From Nitriliruptorales bacterium (GTDB taxonomy: Bacteria > Actinomycetota > Nitriliruptoria > Nitriliruptorales > Nitriliruptoraceae): a stretch of DNA of 7,589 nucleotides. The translations under genes and the position numbers were made by a program. The stretch's first letter is position 1. Every line of letters begins with the position of its first letter. Where the stretch lies: contig JAURQY010000126.1 of the NCBI GenBank assembly GCA_030835875.1, forward strand, positions 1 through 7,589, in the 5' to 3' direction. This document shows, piece by piece, positions 1 to 5,302 of this stretch. Under the pieces are notes generated by a model. It was not told the origin of the DNA. It made no database searches and was given only the letters and a program-made list of their open reading frames with translations.

Positions 1-1
1 C

Positions 2-919
2 TTCTTCACGCTGCTGGTGCAGCTCGGCCTCGCCTGGGACCTCTCGGACCAGCCGCTCCTCCCCATCGGAACGGTCTACGACCCGTTCGTGCTCCGAGGG
101 CTCGATGCGCTGATCCATGCGGTGTACTCGGGGTCGCGGTTCGTCTTCGCAGGTACTCCCTCGGGCATCACGCTCGCCCCCGAAGGCGGCGCGCACCAAT
201 CCACGATCACTCCGTCTGTGGGACTGGAACTTCCGAATCTGGTGATCATCGAACCGGTCTTCGCGAGAGCGACGGAGTGGCTTCTTTGCGATGCGCTCGG
301 ACGGATCGCATCGGACCCCAGCGGGCAGCGACTCGGTTCCGAGTTCGAGCCTTCCGGGTCGTACTACTTCCGCCTCTCGACGCGGGCTGTCGACCAAGCC
401 CCGTTCGAGGCCGCCCGTAAACGGTTGGGCGACCGTCAACTGAGAGAACAGGTGCTCTCCGGTGCTTACCGGCTCGTCGATGCCTCCGAGGACGGCGAGG
501 CAGGCCAACGCCGACCGGAGATCAACCTCGTCGCGAGCGGCGCGGTCATGCCTGAGGTCATCGCAGCGTCAGTTCTCCTCAGGCAGGAGGGCGTCGCTGC
601 GCATGTGATCGACGTCACCTCGCAGAGTCGCCTGAGCGCAGCATGGTCGAACTCGATCCGCAGGGCGGTGCGCGCGTCGAGCGTGAGGGACCGGCCCGGA
701 GCCCTTCATGCACCCTTCGCAGCGGGCAAACCGATACTCACGGTCCATGATGCGGCGTCACACTCGATGGCATGGTTGGGCTCTGCGCTTGGCGTCCCCG
801 GCATGTCGCTCGGAGTCGACACCTTCGGGCAGTCGGGGACGGTCGCCGACGTCTATCGTCATCACATGCTGGACGCCGAATCGATCACGACCGCAGCACT
901 CGTGGCGCTGACAGGATGA
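2..919 (+). CDS. Homodimeric 2-oxoacid (pyruvate-type) dehydrogenase E1 component, C-terminal part
   Basis: This gene is cut by the left window edge; the reading frame is open from base 2, so the GTG at 17 is not the true start. About 305 residues remain. The family is the thiamine-diphosphate E1 enzyme that decarboxylates a 2-oxoacid and transfers the acyl group to a lipoyl arm. What I see is the transketolase-like pyrimidine-binding region with TPSGITLAPEGGAHQS (bases 161-208) and TPSVGLELP. After it come YYFRLSTRAVDQ and a C-terminal domain with TVHDAASHSMAWLGSALG and VDTFGQSGT, all typical of single-chain AceE-like E1. AceE proteins are about 800-900 residues, so roughly the last third is present. 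The stop TGA at 917-919 overlaps the possible ATG at 916 of the E2 gene, which argues for translational coupling. Pyruvate is the likely substrate but cannot be proven from this fragment. Confidence 0.88.
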   Translation, partial: FFTLLVQLGLAWDLSDQPLLPIGTVYDPFVLRGLDALIHAVYSGSRFVFAGTPSGITLAPEGGAHQSTITPSVGLELPNLVIIEPVFARATEWLLCDALGRIASDPSGQRLGSEFEPSGSYYFRLSTRAVDQAPFEAARKRLGDRQLREQVLSGAYRLVDASEDGEAGQRRPEINLVASGAVMPEVIAASVLLRQEGVAAHVIDVTSQSRLSAAWSNSIRRAVRASSVRDRPGALHAPFAAGKPILTVHDAASHSMAWLGSALGVPGMSLGVDTFGQSGTVADVYRHHMLDAESITTAALVALTG

Positions 920-921
920 TA

Positions 922-1899
922 ATGGAGGCGAACGTCCCGGACGGCGAAGAGTCCTCCGTGCAGCGCCTCCTTGCTCCTGCAGTCCTGGACCGAGCGGCCC
1001 AACGAGGCATCCCGATCGACGTACTCCGTGAGCTCCGTGGCTCCGGACCGAACGGCCGGGTCAAGGCCGAGGACCTCGACCAGGTCCGCGAGGGCCAGCC
1101 GCCAGCTGAGCGACTGCTGTTCAGACGTGACGTACCAAAGGCCACCGGGAGAACTCAGGACGACGCGCACGTCGTCATACCACTCGATCGACAAGCACGG
1201 GCGCGTGCGACGCGTGTGATGGCAGATGCCACACGCGCCGCTCGACTGACGTCCGCCGTCGAGGCCGATCTGAGTTCGTTCGTCACCGGACTGGGGCGGG
1301 AGCGCGAGCTCCGGCCGGGCTCGCTCGAATTCCACGACGCTCTCCTGACCCACGTGGCGCACCATGTCATCGATGCCCTCTCCCGGCATCCGATGATGAA
1401 CGCACGTCTCGAGATGGACGCTGACGGAGGGCGCATCGTCATGCGCCAGGACATCGATCTTGGCCTCTCCATCAATGAAGGCCGTCGCGAGCACCGATCG
1501 ACGATCGCGCGCGCCGACACGCTGACGTTCGAAGACATCCGCCAACAGGTCGCACGAGCAGGCCTCCTCGCACGGGCAGGCATTGCTGACGCCGTCGATG
1601 TCGACGGCGACGGCGAGGCGCGCGAGAACGGGCCGAAGGCGAGTTTCACGATCCTTGACCGCCGCACCCATCCTCCGGTCTTCGAGACTCCGCCGCTTCC
1701 TGATGCCTCGTCGGGAGCGCTCGCGCTCGGAGCGCTCGAGAAGAGGCCCTTGGCGGGAGGAGGGAGTGGCACGCTCCGGATCGCTTGGTCCACTTATCTG
1801 TGCCTCACCTACGACCACCGACTCATCGACGGCGCTGACGCAGCCCGATTCCTCCAGGACCTCTCCATCGGCCTGCGACAGCCCCCCCACCGGGTCTGA
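922..1899 (+). CDS. Short 2-oxoacid dehydrogenase E2 acyltransferase without a lipoyl domain
   Basis: This 325-residue protein belongs to the dihydrolipoamide acyltransferase (E2) family, which moves the acyl group from a lipoyl arm to CoA. Residues about 15-52 (LLAPAVLDRAAQRGIPIDVL, then GSGPNGRVKAEDL) form a peripheral subunit-binding domain. Residues about 85-320 are the CAT-like catalytic domain, with the motif YDHRLIDG holding His299 and Asp303. No lipoyl domain precedes the binding domain; usual E2 proteins carry one to three, each with a DKA lysine motif. The canonical FTI-S/T stretch, which supplies a hydroxyl residue, reads FTILD here (Leu245), and the NPP segment after it is divergent. 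ATG at 922 is preferred because AGG at 913-915 lies six bases upstream. ATG at 916, overlapping the E1 stop, is the alternative (327 residues). It could be an active partner of a separate lipoyl protein or a mainly structural subunit. Confidence 0.85.
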   Translation: MEANVPDGEESSVQRLLAPAVLDRAAQRGIPIDVLRELRGSGPNGRVKAEDLDQVREGQPPAERLLFRRDVPKATGRTQDDAHVVIPLDRQARARATRVMADATRAARLTSAVEADLSSFVTGLGRERELRPGSLEFHDALLTHVAHHVIDALSRHPMMNARLEMDADGGRIVMRQDIDLGLSINEGRREHRSTIARADTLTFEDIRQQVARAGLLARAGIADAVDVDGDGEARENGPKASFTILDRRTHPPVFETPPLPDASSGALALGALEKRPLAGGGSGTLRIAWSTYLCLTYDHRLIDGADAARFLQDLSIGLRQPPHRV

Positions 1900-1913
1900 C
1901 GCAACGAAGGGAC

Positions 1914-1943
1914 TGATCGGTGCCGGTACGCCCCCGCTATCGT
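1914..1943 (+). promoter_or_regulatory. Weak candidate promoter for tRNA-Leu
   Basis: In the short gap before the tRNA, TATCGT (1938-1943) resembles a -10 box and lies 20 bases before the tRNA 5' end, which suits a short 5' leader removed by RNase P. The hexamer TGATCG (1914-1919), 18 bases upstream of it, is only a poor match to a -35 box. No terminator hairpin is visible between the E2 stop and the tRNA, so read-through from the E1-E2 operon is also possible. This is an inference from motif resemblance only. Confidence 0.3.
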
Positions 1944-1963
1944 CTCAGGCGTCGCCACACCCC

Positions 1964-2047
1964 GCGAGCGTGGCGGAACCGGCAGACGCGCTGGGTTTAG
2001 GTCCCAGTGGGCCCAGGCCCGTGGGGGTTCGACTCCCCCCGCTCGCA
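1964..2047 (+). tRNA. tRNA-Leu, anticodon UAG
   Basis: A full class II tRNA can be folded by eye. The acceptor stem is GCGAGCG (1964-1970) with CGCTCGC (2040-2046), and the discriminator is A2047. The D stem is GCG/CGC (1973-1975 with 1987-1989). The anticodon stem is CTGGG/CCCAG (1991-1995 with 2003-2007), around the loop TTTAGGT with anticodon TAG at 1998-2000. The long variable arm has stem GGGC/GCCC (2009-2012 with 2017-2020), as expected for leucine tRNA. The T stem GGGGG/CCCCC (2023-2027 with 2035-2039) encloses TTCGACT. The 3' CCA is not encoded (the next bases are CCG), so a CCA-adding enzyme is required. UAG reads CUA and possibly other CUN leucine codons. The gene starts 64 bases after the E2 stop. 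Confidence 0.97.
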
Positions 2048-2067
2048 CCGCTGCTCCCGGAGGCGGC

Positions 2068-3048
2068 ATGACCTCGTCCGCCGCATCCCTCACACGTCCG
2101 CGCGCGCTCGCCCCGGGCCTCGCGCTCGCGCTGCTCTCCGCCGCGACGTTCGGGAGCTCCGGCGTCGGCGCGAAGGCGCTCATCGCTTCGGGCTGGACCC
2201 CCGGCGCGGCCGTGCTCGCGCGGCTCGGTGGCGGGGCCATCGTGCTTCTCCTCGTCGGCACGGTGGTGCACCGCAGCCGCTGGCCCGTCGACCGTTCCGG
2301 AGTGCGCACCCTCCTCCTCTACGGCACGGTCGCGATGGCCGGCACACAGTTCGCCTACTTCAACGCCGTGCGGACCCTCGACGTCGGCGTGGCGCTCCTC
2401 ATCGAGTTCCTCGCCCCGGTCCTGCTGCTCGCCTGGACGACGCTGCGCACGCGAACGCTGCCGAGCAGGCCGACCCTGCTCGGAGCGGCCGTCGCGATCG
2501 CCGGCCTCGTGCTCGTCATCGACCCGCGCGGCGCCGGACCCCTCGACGCGGTCGGGGTCGCCTGGGCGCTCGCCGCTGCCGTCGGACTCAGCGGGTTCTT
2601 CGTCCTCTCGGCGCGCGACCGCTCCGGCATGTCCGCGCTCGTGATGGCCGCGGGCGGTACGACCGTCGGCGCGCTGCTCATGGGTGCGGCGGGACTCGCG
2701 GGCCTCATCCCGATCCGCTTCACGACCGAGCGCACACTGCTCGCCGGCGTGGAGACGGCGTGGTGGGTCCCCACCCTGTGGCTCGTGCTCGTCGCGACCG
2801 TCGTCGCCTACCTGACGGGCATCGGGGCGATCTCGCGGCTCGGGACACGCGTCGCGTCGTTCGTCGGCCTCACCGAGGTGCTCGCCGCCGTCCTCATCGC
2901 CTGGCTGGTCCTGGCCGAACTGCCCGGACCCATCCAGCTCGTCGGTGGCACCCTCATCCTCGTCGGCATCGTGCTCGTCCAGCGGGGCGACACGACACCG
3001 GCGGCCGGGACGCGCGGGGAGGAAGCGGAGCCGACGTGGAACCCCTGA
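2068..3048 (+). CDS. EamA-family (RhtA-like) ten-helix membrane exporter
   Basis: This 326-residue inner-membrane protein has about ten hydrophobic segments, near residues 16-42, 45-67, 81-101, 107-127, 136-152, 161-182, 191-214, 231-254, 263-285 and 292-307. That is the two-times-five-helix layout of the drug/metabolite transporter superfamily with two EamA repeats. The stretch GTQFAYFNAVRTLDVGVALL followed by EFLAPVLLLAW, and a second-repeat segment SFVGLTEVLAAVLIAWLVL, are typical of the family. Members export amino acids such as threonine or homoserine, or other small metabolites; the substrate cannot be read from the sequence. The ATG at 2068 follows GGAGG (2059-2063) by four bases. The gene begins only 20 bases after the tRNA end and its end overlaps the next gene by 13 bases, so it is probably the first gene of a four-gene operon. 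The C-terminal tail (from about 310) is hydrophilic. Confidence 0.88.
   Translation: MTSSAASLTRPRALAPGLALALLSAATFGSSGVGAKALIASGWTPGAAVLARLGGGAIVLLLVGTVVHRSRWPVDRSGVRTLLLYGTVAMAGTQFAYFNAVRTLDVGVALLIEFLAPVLLLAWTTLRTRTLPSRPTLLGAAVAIAGLVLVIDPRGAGPLDAVGVAWALAAAVGLSGFFVLSARDRSGMSALVMAAGGTTVGALLMGAAGLAGLIPIRFTTERTLLAGVETAWWVPTLWLVLVATVVAYLTGIGAISRLGTRVASFVGLTEVLAAVLIAWLVLAELPGPIQLVGGTLILVGIVLVQRGDTTPAAGTRGEEAEPTWNP
3027..3030 (+). promoter_or_regulatory. Ribosome binding site fixing a GTG start at 3036
   Basis: GGAG lies five bases before GTG 3036, inside the end of the exporter gene. The open frame extends far upstream, but only as a shadow of the exporter and tRNA, so this site decides the start of the membrane coiled-coil protein. 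Confidence 0.6.
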
Positions 3049-3665
3049 ACCCCTCGACCCCCTCCGAGTGGCCCGACGCGCCGACGTCGCAGGCAGCTGA
3101 CACGCCGGCGACGCGGGATCCTCGGCGGGGGCGCGGCCGTCGTGTGCTGACCGTGCTGACCGTGCTCGTGCTCGTAGGCACGACGATCGCCGGGGTCGCG
3201 ATCGGCTGGCAGCAGCGGACGATCGCCGCCGGCTGGCGCGACCGTGCCGTCGTCCTCGAGCAGCAGCGCGACGATGCGGTCGGCCGGTCCGAGGCGCTGT
3301 CCGGCCAGCTCGGCGAGCTCTCGACGCTCGTGCAGCTGTCGGAGACCGACCTCGCCGAGCTCGAGGAGCGGCTCGCGGAGCTCGCCGGCGAGAAGGCCCA
3401 GGCGGAGGACCGTGCGGTGCTGAGCGCCGAGGAGCTGCGTCGGCTCGCGACGCTCGTCGACTCCGCGGTCCGTCAGCTCAACGCGTGCGCCGACGACCTG
3501 CTCGCGCTCCAGTCCGACACGGTCGATGCGTACAACAGCGTCGCACGCGGCGTCCCCGTCGACGTCGCCCCGCTCAACGACCGGCTGACCGCCAACACCG
3601 CGCGCTGCACGTCCGCGCGGCAGGCGGGCGCCGAGGCGGTCGCACTCGCCTCGCGGCTTCGATGA
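3036..3665 (+). CDS. Unrecognised single-pass membrane protein with coiled coil
   Basis: I do not recognise this 209-residue protein. Residues 1-36 are rich in proline, acidic and polar residues and end in a basic run (RRGRGRR). A hydrophobic segment at about 37-57 (VLTVLTVLVLVGTTIAGVAI) follows the basic run and would act as an uncleaved anchor, placing the rest outside the cytoplasm. Residues about 70-140 are Leu/Glu/Ala-rich with heptad-like spacing (LAELEERLAELAGEKAQAED), consistent with a coiled coil. The tail (about 145-209) contains Cys151 and Cys191, which could form a disulfide. The gene overlaps the exporter by 13 bases, and its stop overlaps the start of the protease gene (ATGA 3662-3665). 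That suggests balanced, coupled expression with the protease. It may be a partner, scaffold or substrate of that protease; this is inference only. Confidence 0.75.
   Translation: MEPLNPSTPSEWPDAPTSQAADTPATRDPRRGRGRRVLTVLTVLVLVGTTIAGVAIGWQQRTIAAGWRDRAVVLEQQRDDAVGRSEALSGQLGELSTLVQLSETDLAELEERLAELAGEKAQAEDRAVLSAEELRRLATLVDSAVRQLNACADDLLALQSDTVDAYNSVARGVPVDVAPLNDRLTANTARCTSARQAGAEAVALASRLR
3144..3173 (+). repeat. Short tandem repeats inside the membrane segment
   Basis: GTGCTGACC occurs twice back to back (3144-3152, 3153-3161), followed by GTGCTC twice (3162-3173). They encode Val-Leu-Thr, Val-Leu-Thr, Val-Leu, Val-Leu in the membrane anchor of the coiled-coil protein. All units are multiples of three, so changes in copy number would lengthen or shorten the anchor without a frameshift. 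Codon bias could also produce this by chance. Confidence 0.6.
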
Positions 3666-4378
3666 CGCGCCGACGGCGTCTCCCTCTGCTGCTCGCCGCG
3701 GTGTCGTTGGCCGCCGGCGCGTGCGTCCCCGCGGCGCCACCCATCGATCCGGACGCAGGGGCGCTCGACGCGCTCGAGCCGCTCGACCTCGACGAGCTGC
3801 AGGCGGCTGCCGTGCTGCGCGCCGCACGCGAGCTCACCGTGCGCATCCGCGTGCTCGGCTGCGAGCAGCTCGGGACCGGGTCGGGCTTCGTGCTCGACGA
3901 CGAGCTGATCGTCACCAACCGTCACGTCGTCGGCGAGCCGCGTGACGTCGAGATCAGCACCTGGGACGGGCGCACATTCGACGCACGCGTCGACGGCATC
4001 GCGCGCGACGCGGACCTCGCCGTCATCCGCGTCGTCGGGCTCGACCTGCCCGTCGCGACCGTTCGCGACACGCCCGCGGTCATCGGCGAACCCGTCGCCG
4101 TCATCGGTTACCCGGGCGGTGGCGGGTCGACGATCACGACCGGCGTGGTCCTCGGACGAACCGACGGGCCGATCCTCGGCGAGCAGGTGCCCGCGATCCG
4201 CGTGGACGCGCAGGTCCTGCCCGGCAACTCCGGCGGACCGCTCATCGACGCCGAGGGGCAGGTGATCGGCGTCATCTTCGCGCTGACCGGCCCCGACGGG
4301 GACGGGCTCGCCGTGCCCGTGGACGTGCTGGTCGACCGGCTCGAGCGGCAGGGGTTCACTCCCCCGTCCGGTTGCTGA
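3662..4378 (+). CDS. Lipoprotein trypsin-like serine protease, MarP-like protease domain
   Basis: This 238-residue protein is a chymotrypsin-fold serine protease of the S1 group. The start has a basic run (RRRR), a hydrophobic stretch and LAAGAC, giving a likely lipid-anchored Cys21; the lipobox has Ala rather than Leu at -3, so a plain signal peptide is an alternative. The triad is visible as His88 (VTNRHVV), Asp118 (RDADLAVIRV) and Ser190 (LPGNSGGPLID). The block around the serine (IRVDAQVLPGNSGGPLID, then GQVIGVIFA) resembles mycobacterial MarP, an acid-resistance protease that acts in the periplasm on a peptidoglycan hydrolase. MarP also has an N-terminal multi-helix membrane domain, which is absent here. 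Cys67, at the front of the domain, and Cys238, the last residue, sit where MarP has its disulfide, as I recall it. There is no PDZ domain, unlike HtrA/DegP. The ATG at 3662 overlaps the stop of the preceding gene. Confidence 0.88.
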   Translation: MTRRRRLPLLLAAVSLAAGACVPAAPPIDPDAGALDALEPLDLDELQAAAVLRAARELTVRIRVLGCEQLGTGSGFVLDDELIVTNRHVVGEPRDVEISTWDGRTFDARVDGIARDADLAVIRVVGLDLPVATVRDTPAVIGEPVAVIGYPGGGGSTITTGVVLGRTDGPILGEQVPAIRVDAQVLPGNSGGPLIDAEGQVIGVIFALTGPDGDGLAVPVDVLVDRLERQGFTPPSGC

Positions 4379-4390
4379 GATGACTGGGCG

Positions 4391-4395
4391 AGGAG
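4391..4395 (+). promoter_or_regulatory. Ribosome binding site fixing the start at 4401
   Basis: AGGAG lies five bases before ATG 4401. The upstream ATG at 4380, directly after the protease stop, has no comparable site and would add seven residues (MTGRGAG) unlike a signal peptide. The site therefore favours 4401. Confidence 0.7.
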
Positions 4396-4400
4396 CGGGG

Positions 4401-5252
4401 ATGACGCAGCACATGGATCATGACGCGCTCGCCGTGGCGCTCGCGCAGGTCGACGGCTGGGAGGTCCCGCACGCAGGCGTGGCCGTCGTCGACGTGGACA
4501 GCGTGCTCGGACGGCACGGTGCGACCGACCGGGTGCTGCCGATCGCGTCGGTCGCGAAGCCGCTCACGGCGGCCGCGGTGCTGGCCGACGTCGCCGCCGG
4601 TCGCCTCGACCTCGACGAGCCGGTCGGACCGACGGCGGCGGAGGGCGCGACGCTGCGCCACCTGCTCGGCCATGCGGCCGGACTCGACTTCGAGCCGGGC
4701 GGCCGCACGATGGCACCGGGCGTGCGCCGCGTCTACTCGAACTGGGGCTACGAGGTCGCGGCCGAGCACGCCGCGTCACGTGCAGGAGCGCCGTTCGCGG
4801 AGCTCCTGCACGAGCGCGTGCTCGGCCCGCTCGGGATGGCGAACACGACGCTCGACGGATCACCGGCTTGGGCGGTGACGTCGACCGTCGAGGACCTCGC
4901 ACGTTTCGTGCGCGCACTGCTCGACCCGTCGCTCCTCGGCGCAGAGGTGCACGCGCTGCTCACGACGCCGACGTTCCCCGAGCTCGACGGCGTGCTGCCG
5001 GGGTTCGGCCGGCAGCGTCCGAACGGCTGGTCGCTCGCGCTCGAGGTGCGCGGCGCCAAGGACCCGCACTGGGGCGGGACGCGGCTCTCGCCACGCACCG
5101 TCGGACACTTCGGGCGCTCCGGGTCGCTCGTCTGGGCCGACCCCGACGCTGGCATTGGTCTCGCGTCGCTCTCGGGCCGCGACTTCGACGACTGGGCGCG
5201 CATCGCCTGGCCGGCGCTGAACGATGACGTCGTGGGCGCGCTGGCCGCCTGA
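4401..5252 (+). CDS. Serine hydrolase, beta-lactamase/esterase fold, no signal peptide
   Basis: This 283-residue protein belongs to the beta-lactamase-related serine hydrolase family (class C beta-lactamase, DD-peptidase and EstB-like esterase fold). The three active-site motifs are visible: Ser50-Val-Ala-Lys53, Tyr112-Ser-Asn114, and His236-Phe-Gly238 in place of KTG. HxG at this position is common in esterase-type members. Family-typical surroundings include RHLLGHAAGLDF and VLGPLGMANTTL. The protein is shorter than most members (about 350-450 residues), and the segment between SxxK and YxN is compact. No signal peptide or membrane segment precedes the fold, so it is predicted to be cytoplasmic, which argues against a cell-wall DD-peptidase and for an esterase or amidase acting on a small molecule. 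It follows the protease gene by 22 bases and probably belongs to the same operon. The substrate is unknown. Confidence 0.88.
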   Translation: MTQHMDHDALAVALAQVDGWEVPHAGVAVVDVDSVLGRHGATDRVLPIASVAKPLTAAAVLADVAAGRLDLDEPVGPTAAEGATLRHLLGHAAGLDFEPGGRTMAPGVRRVYSNWGYEVAAEHAASRAGAPFAELLHERVLGPLGMANTTLDGSPAWAVTSTVEDLARFVRALLDPSLLGAEVHALLTTPTFPELDGVLPGFGRQRPNGWSLALEVRGAKDPHWGGTRLSPRTVGHFGRSGSLVWADPDAGIGLASLSGRDFDDWARIAWPALNDDVVGALAA

Positions 5253-5269
5253 GGTCGACGGCTGCGCTC

Positions 5270-5288
5270 GCCGGCTGAGCTCAGCGGC
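5270..5288. terminator. Palindrome between convergent genes, possible terminator
   Basis: The 41-base gap between the hydrolase and rdgB stops contains the perfect palindrome GCTGAGCTCAGC (5274-5285). With one bulged G (5273) the stem extends to GCC/GGC (5270-5272 with 5286-5288). A hairpin with the loop AGCT could form in transcripts of either strand. There is no T tract on either side, so intrinsic termination is doubtful. Confidence 0.3.
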
Positions 5289-5302
5289 CCAGCTCAGCGG
5301 CC
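5278..5302. repeat. 12-base direct repeat over the rdgB stop codon
   Basis: AGCTCAGCGGCC occurs at 5278-5289 and again at 5291-5302, with a 13-base period. The right copy holds the last codons and stop of rdgB (Gly-Arg-stop, read on the minus strand). The left copy recreates the same bases just past the stop, as expected from a small tandem duplication. Confidence 0.85.

Noticed and set aside
772..915. Upstream extension of the E2 frame that might hide a lipoyl domain
   Set aside because: It overlaps the conserved E1 C-terminus, is about 50 residues long, and has no DKA lipoyl motif.
862..1890. Long open frame on the minus strand opposite the E2 gene
   Set aside because: It mirrors a G/C-rich gene with a clear E2 domain, contains no recognisable motif, and its amino-acid make-up is Arg/Ser-rich as expected of antisense frames.
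1900..2067. Attachment site or integrase scar at tRNA-Leu
   Set aside because: No second copy of the tRNA 3' end and no integrase or recombinase gene is visible in the window.
2007..3035. Upstream extension of the coiled-coil protein frame through the exporter and tRNA
   Set aside because: The translation is an Arg/Ala-rich shadow of the exporter, and its start lies inside the tRNA. GTG 3036 with its Shine-Dalgarno site is the better start.
2808..3827. Long minus-strand open frame across the exporter, coiled-coil and protease genes
   Set aside because: It spans three supported plus-strand genes, is very rich in Arg, Ala and Pro, and shows no domain.
3473..4414. Minus-strand open frame opposite the protease, with many His, Asp and Val residues
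   Set aside because: It is the antisense of a gene with an intact catalytic triad. The composition is a product of codon bias.
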